Origin: Streptomyces sp. XM4193 | GTDB taxonomy: Bacteria; Actinomycetota; Actinomycetes; Streptomycetales; Streptomycetaceae | DNA length: 64,000 bases | Reading direction: 5' to 3' | Assembly: GCF_023072595.1 (NCBI RefSeq) | Contig: NZ_JALLGK010000005.1 | Coordinates: 1-64,000 of the forward strand | Shown: in pieces, positions 18,413-27,430 of the stretch | How the letters are laid out: every line of letters starts with the position of its first letter | Position numbering within the stretch: the first letter of the stretch is position 1 | Translations under genes and position numbers: made by a program | The notes under the pieces: model-generated | Databases searched by the model: none | What the model was told of the DNA's origin: nothing | Seen by the model: the letters and a program-made list of their open reading frames with translations, nothing else

Positions 18413-18516
18413 GTACGGAGGCCGCCCGCCCCCGAGAGGCGGCGGGCACCTCGTGCGCGCGGACGGGTCACCGCGACGGAACGGCCCTGCGTCGCCGGTG
18501 ATCGACCGCCGTGCCC

Positions 18517-18551
18517 GGAGGGGCCGGACGCCGAAAGGCTCCGGCCCCTCC
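18517..18551. terminator. Bidirectional hairpin terminator
   Basis: A perfect 12-bp stem GGAGGGGCCGGA / TCCGGCCCCTCC with an 11-base loop, between the convergent catA and hisN genes. Confidence 0.85.
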
Positions 18552-18657
18552 GCGGTCCTGGCACCCGCCCGGGCCGCCGCGCCCCGCAGCTCCCGCGAAC
18601 CGCCTGCTCCTCAGCGGTGGCCCCGGCCCGACCGGCGGGAACGCTGCGGGTCGGCGG

Positions 18658-19452
18658 TCAGCCTCCCAGGTACGTCAACACGGCATCGTGCAGCAGGCCG
18701 TTGGAGGCCGCCGCGTTGCCGCTGTGCGGCCCCGGCCGCCCGTCCAGGCCGGTGTACATGCCGCCCGCCTCCTGCACGACGACGGCCGGCGCCGCCATGT
18801 CCCACAGCGACAGTTCCGGCTCGGCGCACATGTCCACCGAGCCCTCCGCGACCATCATGTACGGCCAGAAATCGCCGTACGCCCGGGTGCGCCAGCAGTC
18901 CCGGCTCAGCTCCAGAAGCCCGTCGAGGTTGCCCTTCTCCTCCCAGCCGTGCAGCGAGGAGAACGCGAAGGAGGCGTCCTGGAGGCCGGCCACCCCCGAC
19001 ACACGGATCCGGGACGCCTGCGAGAGGCTGCGCCCGGTGAAGGCGCCGGTGCCCTCGGCCGCCCACCAGCGACGGTGCAGCGCGGGCGCGGAGACCAGGC
19101 CCACGACCGGCCGGTCGCCGCCCTCGCCGGCCTCCATGAGCGCGATCAGCGTCGCCCAGACCGGAACCCCGCGCACGTAGTTCTTGGTGCCGTCGATCGG
19201 GTCGATCACCCAGCGCCGGGGACCGGTGCCCTCGCTGCCGTACTCCTCGCCCAGGACCGCGTCACGCGGTCTGGCGCGCTTGAGCTGACTGCGCAGCAAC
19301 TCCTCGACGGCCTTGTCCGCCTCGCTCACCGGAGTCATGTCCGGCTTGGTCTCCACCTTGAGGTCCAGCGCCTTGAAGCGCTCCATCGTGATGGCGTCGG
19401 CGGCGTCGGCCAGTACGTGGGCAAGACGCAGATCATCGTGGTAGTCGGGCAT
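18658..19452 (-). CDS. hisN: Histidinol-phosphatase (inositol monophosphatase family)
   Basis: A 264-residue metal-dependent phosphatase of the inositol monophosphatase superfamily, most like the actinobacterial HisN that removes phosphate from histidinol phosphate. The metal-binding motifs are in order: LGEEYGSEG, WVIDPIDGTKNYVRG and LSLWDMAAPAVVV. The ATG at 19452 begins MPDYHDDLRLA. It stands alone and leftward, divergent from the TetR gene. Family assignment is firm; the specific substrate rests on similarity and on proximity to rsgA and aroA, as in other Streptomyces. Confidence 0.85.
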   Translation of the reverse strand: MPDYHDDLRLAHVLADAADAITMERFKALDLKVETKPDMTPVSEADKAVEELLRSQLKRARPRDAVLGEEYGSEGTGPRRWVIDPIDGTKNYVRGVPVWATLIALMEAGEGGDRPVVGLVSAPALHRRWWAAEGTGAFTGRSLSQASRIRVSGVAGLQDASFAFSSLHGWEEKGNLDGLLELSRDCWRTRAYGDFWPYMMVAEGSVDMCAEPELSLWDMAAPAVVVQEAGGMYTGLDGRPGPHSGNAAASNGLLHDAVLTYLGG

Positions 19453-19534
19453 GGCCGAACAGTATCCAGTGCTCAGGTGGGGTACCACCAAGCACCCCCG
19501 GGCGCCGTCGCGCGGCAGATGACTGGCATATGTC

Positions 19535-19563
19535 TTGACACCATCTGGCGGTGCGTCAATTCT
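19535..19563 (+). promoter_or_regulatory. Promoter of the TetR-family gene
   Basis: TTGACA, 17 bases, AATTCT, with a ribosome site GAAAGG 28 bases further. TTGAC and GTCAA arms within it form a dyad, consistent with autoregulation, though the operator is not proven. Confidence 0.5.
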
Positions 19564-19601
19564 GTGCGCGGGCCCGCCCCCAGGGGCCCGGAAAGGTAGT
19601 G

Positions 19602-20330
19602 ATGTCCACAGCGCGCGAGACCTTGCTGGACGCGGCCCAGGCCATCCTCGAGAACCGACCGTGGTCCACGGTGCGGATGGTCGAGGTCGCGGCGGTGGCC
19701 GGTGTGTCCCGGCAGACCCTGTACAACGAGTTCAGTTCCAAGGAAGGGCTGGGGAACGCACTGGTCAGCCAGCGGGTGGAGGTGTTCGTCCAGGGCGCCG
19801 CCGCCACCGTGGCAACCGCCCGCAGGGAGGGCGGCGAGCCCGCCGTGTGCTGGGCGACCGGCGTGGTGTGGATACTCCACCGGGCACGGGAGGAGGCGGT
19901 CGTACGGGCCGCCCTCACCGGAGGTTGGAGCGCCCGGCTGCCGCTGCCCCAGTTCTCGCCCGAGCAGCTGCTCGGCCAGCTCTGCGACCGGATGCTCGCC
20001 GCGCTGGATGCGGCGGGAACCGTACCGCTGGAGGATCCGCGGACGCTGCGCCGCGCCTGCGAGGCGGGGCTGCGCCTCGCGCTGTCCTATGTCGTCGCGC
20101 CACCGAAGGAACCCGAGGCGGCGGCGCGCGTCGCGGACGTGGTGACCGCGTTGTGGGTGCATCTGCGCGCGGACGAACGCGAGCGCCGCATGGGCAGCGC
20201 AGCGGAGGCCGCCCGGACGACCCGACCGCCCGAGCCCGGCCGGATCCCCGGTCCGGCGCGCGGCGGCGAACCGGGGCGGGGCGTCGGCCAGGGGCGTGCC
20301 GGGGTGCCCGAACGTCCTCGGGAGAGCTGA
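19602..20330 (+). CDS. TetR/AcrR family transcriptional regulator
   Basis: A 242-residue TetR-type repressor. The helix-turn-helix is in residues ~10-55, with VAAVAGVSRQTLYNEFSSK. The ligand-binding half is helical and unspecific. The last ~45 residues are Pro/Arg/Gly-rich and probably disordered. The ATG at 19602 is preceded by GAAAGG; a longer frame from 19551 lacks such a site. Target and ligand are unknown; the divergent hisN is one candidate. Confidence 0.85.
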   Translation: MSTARETLLDAAQAILENRPWSTVRMVEVAAVAGVSRQTLYNEFSSKEGLGNALVSQRVEVFVQGAAATVATARREGGEPAVCWATGVVWILHRAREEAVVRAALTGGWSARLPLPQFSPEQLLGQLCDRMLAALDAAGTVPLEDPRTLRRACEAGLRLALSYVVAPPKEPEAAARVADVVTALWVHLRADERERRMGSAAEAARTTRPPEPGRIPGPARGGEPGRGVGQGRAGVPERPRES

Positions 20331-20494
20331 CCGGCCGTCGGGCCGCGACCCCGTGAGGACGGGGGCGTCGATCGGCGGGACGCGCCGGGCAGCGCACGCG
20401 CGCAGGGACGAGCTCGCGCAGGGCAGGGCCCGAGCAGGCACTCGCCGGGCAGAAGCAGGGGCAAGAGGCATTGGCAGGGGGTTGGCGGGCCGGC

Positions 20495-21487
20495 TCAGTC
20501 GCCCTCGTGACGCTCGCGGGTCGCCAACAGCCGCCGCAGGGAGTCCAGCCGGGCCGGATCGGCGTGGCCCGCGGCGACCCAGGCGTCCAGTGCGCAGTCC
20601 CGCTCGTCGTGGCTGCACGCGCGGGGGCAGCCCTCGGTGCCCGCCTCCAGCTCCGGGAAGGCGTGGATCACACGTGAGGGATCGATGTGGTGCAGCCCGA
20701 AGGAGCGCACGCCCGGGGTGTCGATCACCCAGCCGTCGGAGTCGGGCAGCGGCAGGGCGAGAGCCGAAGTGGTGGTGTGGCGCCCGCGGCCGGTGACCGC
20801 GTTGACCACGCCGGTCGCCCGCTGGTTGGCGGGTACGAGCGCGTTGACCAGGGTGGTCTTGCCGACACCGGAGTGGCCGACGAAGACCGAGACCCGGCCG
20901 CTGAGCAACTCCCGCACCGCGTCCGGCTCCTCGTGGTGGTGCACCGCGACCGTACGCACCCCGAGCGGCGCGTAGGTCTCCAGCAGCGGGGCGGCGGGGG
21001 CGAGATCGGACTTGGTGAGGACGAGCAGCGGCTCCATCCCGGCGTCGTACGCGGCGACCAGGCAGCGGTCGATCATCCGGGGGCGCGGCTCGGGGTCGGC
21101 GAGCGCCGTGACGATGGCCAGCTGGTCCGCGTTGGCGACGATCACCCGCTCGAACGGATCGTCGTCGTCGGCGGTGCGGCGCAGCACGGAGGTGCGGTCC
21201 TCCACGCGCACCACCCGCGCCAGCGTGTCCTTGGCTCCGGAGAGGTCGCCGACCAGCGCGACCAGATCGCCGACCACCACGCCCTTGCGCCCGAGTTCAC
21301 GGGCCTTCATCGCGGTGATGCGGCGGTTGTCGACGAGGCAGGTGATCCGGCCGCGGTCGACGGTGAGGACCAGGCCCTCGGCCGCGTCCTCGTGCTTGGG
21401 CCGGATGCGGGTGCGGGGACGGCTGCCCCGGCGGCTGGGACGGTGCCGGATGTCGTCCTCGTCGGTGTGCTTGCCGTAACGGCGCAT
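20495..21487 (-). CDS. rsgA: Ribosome small subunit-dependent GTPase RsgA
   Basis: A 330-residue circularly permuted GTPase that acts late in 30S subunit maturation. An OB-fold N-terminal part is followed by the permuted G motifs: LTKSD (G4) before GHSGVGKTTLV (G1) and then DTPG (G3). The C-terminal zinc site reads CPRACSHDERDC. The N-terminus is Arg-rich (MRRYGKHTDEDD). ATG at 21487 lies 11 bases after the aroA stop, so it is translated from the same leftward transcript as aroA. Confidence 0.92.
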   Translation of the reverse strand: MRRYGKHTDEDDIRHRPSRRGSRPRTRIRPKHEDAAEGLVLTVDRGRITCLVDNRRITAMKARELGRKGVVVGDLVALVGDLSGAKDTLARVVRVEDRTSVLRRTADDDDPFERVIVANADQLAIVTALADPEPRPRMIDRCLVAAYDAGMEPLLVLTKSDLAPAAPLLETYAPLGVRTVAVHHHEEPDAVRELLSGRVSVFVGHSGVGKTTLVNALVPANQRATGVVNAVTGRGRHTTTSALALPLPDSDGWVIDTPGVRSFGLHHIDPSRVIHAFPELEAGTEGCPRACSHDERDCALDAWVAAGHADPARLDSLRRLLATRERHEGD

Positions 21488-21498
21488 GCCCCGGCCTC

Positions 21499-22821
21499 TC
21501 AGGCTCTCGTGCCGAGCATGCCGTGCCACATGTCGGGGAAGTCGGGGAGCGTCTTGCCGGTGGTCGCGATGTTCTCCACGCGGACGTCGGGCACCAGCAG
21601 TCCGAGCAGCGCCCCGGCGGTGGCCAGGCGGTGGTCGTCGTAGGTGTGGAAGACGCCTCCGTGCAGCGGCCGCGGACGGATGTGCAGCCCGTCCTCGATC
21701 TCGGTGACGTCGCCGCCCAGTGCGTTGATCTCACGGGTGAGCGCGGCCAGCCGGTCGGTCTCGTGCAGCCGGAGGTGGGCGACGCCGCGCAGTACGGACT
21801 CGGAGTCCGCGAGCGCGGCGACGGCGGCGATGCCCGGGGTGAGCTCGCCGACCTCGCCGAGGTCGATGTCGATGCCCCGCACCCGCCCCGATCCGGTGAA
21901 CGTCAGTCCCTGCTCGGTGAGTTCGCAGCTGCCGCCCATCGCGGTGAAGATCTCCCGCAGCGCGTCGCCCGGCTGGGTGGTGTGCGCGGGCCAGTCCGTC
22001 ACCGTGACCGCGCCGCCGGTCAACAGGGCGGCGGCCAGGAAGGGTTGGGCGTTGGAGAGGTCGGGTTCCACGACCAGATCGCGACCGAGCAGCGCACCCG
22101 GCGCGACCCGCCACACGTCCTGATCGCCGCCGGCCTCCGGGCTGTCCACCTGAGCACCCGCGGCGCGCAGCATGTCGACGGTCATCCGGATGTGCGGCAT
22201 CGACGGCAGCTTCCCGCCGACGTGCCGCACCTCGACGCCGTGGTTGTAGCGGGCGCCGGAGAGCAGCAGTGCGCTCACGAACTGGCTGGAGGAGGAGGCG
22301 TCGACGGTGACCGGGCCGCCGGCCAGCGAACCGCTGCCGCGCACCGTCAGCGGCAGCGCGCCGCGGCCCTCGTCCTCGATGCCGGCGCCGAGGGCGCGCA
22401 GTGCGTCGATGACGCCGTGCAGCGGGCGCTCGTGCGAGCGCGGGTCGCCGTCGAAGTGGATCGGGCCGTCCGCCAGCGCGGCGAGCGGCGGGAGGAAGCG
22501 CATGACCGTACCGGCGTTGCCGACGTCCACGGTGACCGGGCCGCGCAGCTCGTCCGGGACGATGCGCCACGCCTCCCCGGTGCCGTCCGGGCCGACGCCC
22601 TCCTCGATGCCCACGCCCAGGGCGCGCAGCGCCTGCGCCATCAGCAGGGTGTCCCGGGACCGCAGCGGTCTGCGCAGCCAGCCCGGCTCGGAGGCCAGGG
22701 CGGCCAGCACCAGAGCGCGGTTGGTGACCGACTTGGAGCCGGGCACGGTGACGGTGGCCTTCACGGGGCCGCGGGCGAGCGGAGCGGGCCAGTGCGCGCT
22801 GTGCGTGGACTCGTCGGTCAT
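21499..22821 (-). CDS. aroA: 3-phosphoshikimate 1-carboxyvinyltransferase (EPSP synthase)
   Basis: A 440-residue EPSP synthase catalysing transfer of enolpyruvate from PEP to shikimate-3-phosphate in the aromatic amino acid pathway. Visible motifs are [16 protein letters not shown] near the start, [27 protein letters not shown] and [15 protein letters not shown] at 22821 (MTDESTHS) is preferred over GTG at 22827. It sits between the M50-like gene and rsgA in a leftward run. Confidence 0.95.
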   Translation of the reverse strand: MTDESTHSAHWPAPLARGPVKATVTVPGSKSVTNRALVLAALASEPGWLRRPLRSRDTLLMAQALRALGVGIEEGVGPDGTGEAWRIVPDELRGPVTVDVGNAGTVMRFLPPLAALADGPIHFDGDPRSHERPLHGVIDALRALGAGIEDEGRGALPLTVRGSGSLAGGPVTVDASSSSQFVSALLLSGARYNHGVEVRHVGGKLPSMPHIRMTVDMLRAAGAQVDSPEAGGDQDVWRVAPGALLGRDLVVEPDLSNAQPFLAAALLTGGAVTVTDWPAHTTQPGDALREIFTAMGGSCELTEQGLTFTGSGRVRGIDIDLGEVGELTPGIAAVAALADSESVLRGVAHLRLHETDRLAALTREINALGGDVTEIEDGLHIRPRPLHGGVFHTYDDHRLATAGALLGLLVPDVRVENIATTGKTLPDFPDMWHGMLGTRA

Positions 22822-22882
22822 GCCCACACTTTAGTGGGTGCGGTACGGGCCCGACCCGCCCTGTGGCCCCGCCTCGCGCCCC

Positions 22883-23581
22883 TCACCAGCCCAGCAGCCA
22901 GCGTGCGCCGCCGGTGAGCGAGCAGAGCGAGACGGCGTGGAAGAGCAGCAGCCAGACCACGGCCGGAGCGTGGGTCAGCCGCTGCAACTGGTCGGCGTCG
23001 GAGTCCCGGGCGCCGCCGTACCGCCGCTTGGCCTGGAGCTCGAAGACCGGCCGGACCCCGCCCAGCAGCAGGAACCACACCACTCCGTAGGCGAAGACCG
23101 ACTGCACCTCGGGCTCGGTGAACCAGGAGACCGCGAAGAACAGACCGCCGGTGACGATCACGCTGAGCGCGCCGTAGACGTTGCGGATCATGATCAGCAT
23201 CGCCAGCAGCAGCGCCGTGGCGCCCCACAGCAGCGCGGTGATGTGCCCGGTGGTGAGCAGCCAGGCGCCGAACAGGCCGAGCAGCGAGGGCGCGGTGTAG
23301 CCGGCGGCGGCGGTCAGCACCATGCCGATGCCGGTCGGCTTGCCGCGCGAGACGGTCAGCCCGGAGGTGTCCGAGTGCAGCCGTATGCCGTCCAGGCGGC
23401 GGCCGGTGAGCAGCGCCACGAGACCGTGGCCGCCCTCGTGGGCGATGGTCACCGCGTTGCGGGCGATGAGCCAGCTGGGGCGGACGCTCACCACCAGCAG
23501 CGCCACCGCCGCGACTGCGAGGACCAGCCAGGTCTCGGGTGCTGGTTGGGTGCCGGTCACTTCGTCCCAGACGTCCGTCAT
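22883..23581 (-). CDS. M50 family metallopeptidase-like membrane protein
   Basis: A 232-residue polytopic membrane protein with about six hydrophobic segments. The third region carries NAVTIAHEGGHGLVALL, an HExxH-type zinc motif (HEGGH) next to a membrane helix as in site-2 proteases. A second metal ligand motif is less clear. Substrate unknown. The start ATG at 23581 (MTDVWDEV) has AGAGGGGG upstream. It is 61 bases from aroA and read in the same direction, so probably the first gene of the M50-aroA-rsgA unit. Confidence 0.82.
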   Translation of the reverse strand: MTDVWDEVTGTQPAPETWLVLAVAAVALLVVSVRPSWLIARNAVTIAHEGGHGLVALLTGRRLDGIRLHSDTSGLTVSRGKPTGIGMVLTAAAGYTAPSLLGLFGAWLLTTGHITALLWGATALLLAMLIMIRNVYGALSVIVTGGLFFAVSWFTEPEVQSVFAYGVVWFLLLGGVRPVFELQAKRRYGGARDSDADQLQRLTHAPAVVWLLLFHAVSLCSLTGGARWLLGW

Positions 23582-23684
23582 GACTGCGATGTCCCCCTCT
23601 GCTCGTCCATGCGTCTTCGCCGTTCCCCGTACCACCGCCCCAACGCTCGACACGGCCCACGAGTGCCGTGGCAGTCTGGCACTC

Positions 23685-24509
23685 ATGTGCGGACGGTATG
23701 CAGCCAGCCAGAAGCCGGAGGACCTGGTCCGGCTCTTCGACGTGTCCGGGTGGGACCCGCAGGAGGCACTCGCGGGCGACCACCCGAACTACAACGTCGC
23801 GCCCACGGACCGCGTTCTGGCCGTGCTCGACCGGCCGTTGCGCCACAGCGAGGACCCGACCCCGGTGCGGCAGCTGCGCGAGCTGCGCTGGGGGCTCGTG
23901 CCGTCCTGGGCGAAATCGCCGGAGAGCGGGGTGAAGATGATCAACGCCCGTTCCGAGACGGTCGCGGAGAAGCCCGCCTACCGCAGGGCGTTCCTCTCCC
24001 GTCGCTGCCTGCTGCCGGCCGACGGGTACTACGAGTGGGTCACCGCGAGCGGCGAACTCGACCTGGAGCAGCAGGGCAAGCGCAAACGCCCGCGCAAGCA
24101 GCCGTACTTCGTCACACCGGTGGACGGATCGGTGATGGCCTTCGCCGGGCTCTACGAGTTCTGGCGCGACCCGTCGGTGCCCCAGGGCGATCCGAGCGCG
24201 TGGTGGGCGACCTGCACCGTGCTCACCACGGAGGCCGAGACCGATCCGCTGCCGGACGCGGCGGAGGGCGGTCCGCGTTCGCTCGCCGACATCCACCCGA
24301 GGATGCCGGTCGCGCTGCCCGCCGACCGTTGGGACAGCTGGCTCGACCCGCGGCACCAGAACCCCGACGAGCTGCGGGAGTTGACGAGCGCGCTGCCGGC
24401 CGGTCGGCACCGCGCGTACCCGGTCGGCACGGCCGTCTCGAACGTGCGCAACAACGGACCGCAGCTGAAGGACGAGTTGGCCGAACCGGAGCTGGGCACC
24501 CTCTTCTGA
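23685..24509 (+). CDS. SOS response-associated peptidase (HMCES/YedK family)
   Basis: A 274-residue SRAP-domain protein. The mature enzyme uses Cys2 (MCGRYAAS) to form a covalent adduct with abasic sites in single-stranded DNA. Other family marks are YNVAPTD, WGLVPSWA, NARSETVAEKPAYR, PADGYYEW and IHPRMPV. The ATG at 23685 must be the start because Cys2 has to become the N-terminal residue. It is divergent from the M50-like gene. Confidence 0.92.
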   Translation: MCGRYAASQKPEDLVRLFDVSGWDPQEALAGDHPNYNVAPTDRVLAVLDRPLRHSEDPTPVRQLRELRWGLVPSWAKSPESGVKMINARSETVAEKPAYRRAFLSRRCLLPADGYYEWVTASGELDLEQQGKRKRPRKQPYFVTPVDGSVMAFAGLYEFWRDPSVPQGDPSAWWATCTVLTTEAETDPLPDAAEGGPRSLADIHPRMPVALPADRWDSWLDPRHQNPDELRELTSALPAGRHRAYPVGTAVSNVRNNGPQLKDELAEPELGTLF

Positions 24510-24707
24510 TCCCGCGGCGGTCGCCGGCGGGGCGCCGGACGGACGCGGACGCGGGTGGAACGCGGGTGCGGGCGGCGCGGGTGTGACGCGGGCTCGGGTG
24601 GCCCGCGTCCTCGGCGGGCGGTCGGTCCCACGGCGGCGGAAGCGGCCAACCCGCCGTACCGCTGCGGGTGTTGGTGTGCCGGTCGGCCGCGGTGCTTCGA
24701 TGGGGCC

Positions 24708-25358
24708 ATGGTCTCCGAACCCACCCCCTCCCAGGTCCCCACTCCGGCCGGACCGGCCAGGATCCACTGGCACCGCGCCGCCTCCGCGCACACGCTGCTG
24801 GCGCTCGGCCACGGTGCGGGCGGCGGTGTGGAGGCCCGCGATCTGCGCGCGCTCGCCGGCTCCCTGCCCGCGCGCGGCGTGACGGTCGCGCTCGTCGAGC
24901 AGCCCTGGCGGGTCGCGGGCCGGAAGGTGGCGCCCGCGCCCAAGACCCTCGACTCGTGCTGGCGTGCGCTGTGGCCCGCGCTGGAACAGGAGCGGCTGCC
25001 GATCGTCGCCGGCGGGCGCAGCGCCGGTGCGCGGGTCGCCTGCCGCACGGCGGGGGAGCTGGGTGCCCGTGCGGTGCTGGCGCTCTCCTTTCCGCTGCAT
25101 CCGCCGGGTCGTCCGGAGAAGTCCCGGATCGAGGAGCTGACCGCGGCCCGGAAGGCGGTCGGGGAGGTGCTGGTGGTGCAGGGCGCCCGTGATCCGTTCG
25201 GGCGGCCCGAGGAGTTCCCCGCCCGGGAGCGTCCGGTCGCGGTGCCCTTCGCCGACCACGGCTTCGCGGTGCTGAAGAAGGCGGACCTCTCCCAGGACGG
25301 AGCGATGCAGGTGGTCACCGAGGCGGTCGCCGGCTGGCTTGAGGGCCAACGGGCGTGA
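24708..25358 (+). CDS. Alpha/beta hydrolase (KANL3/Tex30-like)
   Basis: A 216-residue alpha/beta hydrolase-fold protein. The nucleophile elbow is GGRSAGARVA, the acid is probably in QGARDPFG, and the histidine in FADHGF. An oxyanion-side GHGAGGG motif lies near residue 34. The fold assignment is clear, but no substrate can be named. It precedes sigR by ~150 bases, in the same direction; the sigR promoter in that gap makes co-transcription unnecessary. ATG at 24708 begins MVSEPTPSQ. Confidence 0.85.
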   Translation: MVSEPTPSQVPTPAGPARIHWHRAASAHTLLALGHGAGGGVEARDLRALAGSLPARGVTVALVEQPWRVAGRKVAPAPKTLDSCWRALWPALEQERLPIVAGGRSAGARVACRTAGELGARAVLALSFPLHPPGRPEKSRIEELTAARKAVGEVLVVQGARDPFGRPEEFPARERPVAVPFADHGFAVLKKADLSQDGAMQVVTEAVAGWLEGQRA

Positions 25359-25424
25359 CCCCGCACGGGGTTGGCGTTCTGTGAGCGAGGTCTCAGAGCC
25401 GGTTCCGGGCCGGTTCGCCGGATC

Positions 25425-25451
25425 GGGAATGAACGGCGGGTGAGGGCTGTT
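25425..25451 (+). promoter_or_regulatory. SigR-dependent autoregulatory promoter of sigR
   Basis: GGGAAT, 18 bases, then GTT, an exact match to the SigR consensus. Its transcript would start near 25458 and include the in-frame ATG at 25515, producing the longer SigR isoform, as at sigRp2 of S. coelicolor. Confidence 0.85.
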
Positions 25452-25514
25452 GTGCGGAGTGTCCGGTACGAGACCGGCCGGTTCGAGCCACCGCACTGAG
25501 AGGGAGCCGCAAGC

Positions 25515-26354
25515 ATGGGTTCTGTAGCCTGCCCGCAGCGTCCCCAGGCCGCTGACCTGGACTGGGCCACGTTGGCGCTGGCCGGCGCCGCGCACATCCG
25601 GCCGGTGGACACAGCAGGCCGAGGGGTGTCCGATTCGCTATTCTCCGATGCCAGTGGGTCCGCGCACGGGCTCGCCGTCGCTACCGAGGAGGTGGGTCCG
25701 GTCACCGGTTCCGAGGACGAGGGCACCCGGGTGGAGAGCGAGAGCGAGCGCAGCGCCCGTTTCGAGCGCGACGCGCTGGGCTTCCTCGACCAGATGTACT
25801 CCGCCGCGCTCCGTATGACGCGGAATCCGGCCGACGCCGAGGACCTGGTCCAGGAGACGTACGCGAAGGCGTACGCGTCCTTCCACCAGTTCCGCCAGGG
25901 CACCAACCTCAAGGCGTGGCTGTACCGCATCCTGACCAACACCTTCATCAACTCCTACCGCAAGAAGCAGCGGGAGCCACAGCGCAGTGCCGCCGAGGAG
26001 ATCGAGGACTGGCAGCTCGCCCGCGCCGAGTCGCACATGTCGACCGGTCTGCGGTCCGCGGAGTCCCAGGCCCTGGACCACCTCCCGGACTCGGATGTGA
26101 AGCAGGCGCTCCAGGCGATCCCCGAGGAGTTCCGCATCGCGGTCTACCTCGCGGACGTGGAGGGCTTTGCCTACAAGGAGATCGCCGACATCATGGGTAC
26201 GCCCATCGGCACCGTGATGTCCCGTCTGCACCGCGGTCGCAGACAGCTTCGCGAAATGCTGGAGGACTACGCCCGCGAGCGCGGCATGGTCCCGGCAGGC
26301 GTCGCCGCCGGAGGGTTGGACGAGTCGCACAACCGGAAAGGCTCGGGCTCATGA
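25515..26354 (+). CDS. sigR: Thiol-oxidative stress sigma factor SigR (long form; short form from 25692)
   Basis: An ECF sigma factor directing the disulfide-stress response. Region 2 reads [20 protein letters not shown], then [19 protein letters not shown]; region 4 has [20 protein letters not shown] and [15 protein letters not shown]. The frame from ATG 25515 (good GGGAG site) gives 279 residues; a GTG at 25692 (VGPVTGSE) gives the 220-residue form typical of SigR. In S. coelicolor the extended SigR' made from the induced promoter is unstable, giving a transient response. The last codon overlaps rsrA (ATGA). Confidence 0.93.
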   Translation: MGSVACPQRPQAADLDWATLALAGAAHIRPVDTAGRGVSDSLFSDASGSAHGLAVATEEVGPVTGSEDEGTRVESESERSARFERDALGFLDQMYSAALRMTRNPADAEDLVQETYAKAYASFHQFRQGTNLKAWLYRILTNTFINSYRKKQREPQRSAAEEIEDWQLARAESHMSTGLRSAESQALDHLPDSDVKQALQAIPEEFRIAVYLADVEGFAYKEIADIMGTPIGTVMSRLHRGRRQLREMLEDYARERGMVPAGVAAGGLDESHNRKGSGS

Positions 26355-26764
26355 GTAGCTCTGACCCGAAAGAGACGAACTGCTCTGAGGCTCTGGACCA
26401 TCTCTACGAGTATCTGGACCAGGAGATGCCCGACGTCGATCGGGACAAGCTGGCCGAGCATCTCGACGAGTGCTCCCCGTGCCTGGAGAAGTACGGCCTG
26501 GAGCAGGCGGTCAAGAAGCTCGTCAAGCGGTGCTGCGGCCACGACGACGTGCCCTCGGACCTGCGCTCGAAGGTCATGGACCGCATCGACCTGATCCGGG
26601 CCGGCGAGGTGCTGCCCGAGGACACCGTGGTCGACATGGCCGGCTACCGGCACTCGCCGCCGGAGGGCGTCGCCGAGAGCATCCCCGAGGGTCGGAGCGA
26701 GCCGGACAGGCCCGCCGCGCAGGAAACGCCGCAGCCCGGCGGGACGCGCAAGCAGACCCACTGA
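26351..26764 (+). CDS. rsrA: Zinc-binding redox-sensing anti-sigma factor RsrA
   Basis: A 137-residue ZAS-family anti-sigma factor that holds SigR under reducing conditions and releases it when disulfides form. The key residues fall at the numbering known for S. coelicolor: Cys11, His37, Cys41 and Cys44 for zinc and the trigger disulfide, then Cys61-Cys62. The non-essential Cys3 and Cys31 of that protein are Ser and Arg here. The C-terminal tail is Pro/Glu-rich. Its ATG overlaps the sigR stop, so synthesis is coupled. Confidence 0.93.
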   Translation: MSSSDPKETNCSEALDHLYEYLDQEMPDVDRDKLAEHLDECSPCLEKYGLEQAVKKLVKRCCGHDDVPSDLRSKVMDRIDLIRAGEVLPEDTVVDMAGYRHSPPEGVAESIPEGRSEPDRPAAQETPQPGGTRKQTH

Positions 26765-27430
26765 GCGGCGGGCCCCGCGCGGGTCCGCCGCCGCACCTCC
26801 TCCGCGCCGCTCCGCTTCCCCCGCCCGGGCTGCCCGAAGCGTCCGGGCTTCCCGAAGCGCCTCCGCGCGGGGCGCGGTCGCTGGCGGCGCTGTCCGGGCG
26901 TCCTTCTGCCGCCGGCCCGGGGCGTGTACGCCTGGTGGAGCCGGTACGCCGCCACCGTTCGGTGTGCGTGAGCCGGGCGGCCTCTTCGGATTCCCGTGCC
27001 GAGGCTCCGGCCCGGAGCCTCTCGGGTGCGGCCCTCTGCCCCCCCAGACGCGGCTCTCTGCCCTCCACCGCTGCCCGAGCCCTCCCTGGCGCCCTTGGGT
27101 CGCCGCTGCATCGCCGCGTCCCCGCTGACCCGCGTCCCCGCTGACCCGCGTCCCTGCTGCCCCCGTTCCTCTCGCGTGCCTCCGTGTGGTGAAGCAAGCT
27201 GATCCCAGGACGTACGGCCAACTGTCGAGCCGGTGTCCGAATCGGGCCGCACGACTACCCCGTCACCGGTCCGGATCGGTTCGACTCCCGGGTAATGAGC
27301 ACACCGCGAGGTGGGCATGGTTGGATGCGGGAACAGCGGCCCGAGCGAGCGAAGCGGAGTCCTCGGCGACTTCGGGAGCCCTCGGACGGGTAACTCCACT
27401 ACCAACAGGCGGGAACCAGGCGGGATCATC
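26765..27430. other. Long GC-rich gap without a supportable gene
   Basis: A dyad GGCGGGCCCCGCG / CGCGGGTCCGCC just after rsrA (about 26767-26790) probably terminates the sigR-rsrA transcript. The following ~600 bases are C-rich, with very long but composition-driven open frames and a 16-bp direct repeat at 27115-27160. No family-like protein, RNA fold or ribosome site is apparent. Confidence 0.55.
27115..27160. repeat. 16-bp tandem repeat
   Basis: CGCGTCCCCGCTGACC occurs twice head to tail, with a degenerate third copy, inside the gap after rsrA. Confidence 0.75.

Noticed and set aside
27270..27300. tRNA-like T arm (GGTTCGACTCC) in the gap after rsrA
   Set aside because: The flanking arms do not pair and no acceptor or anticodon stem can be drawn.
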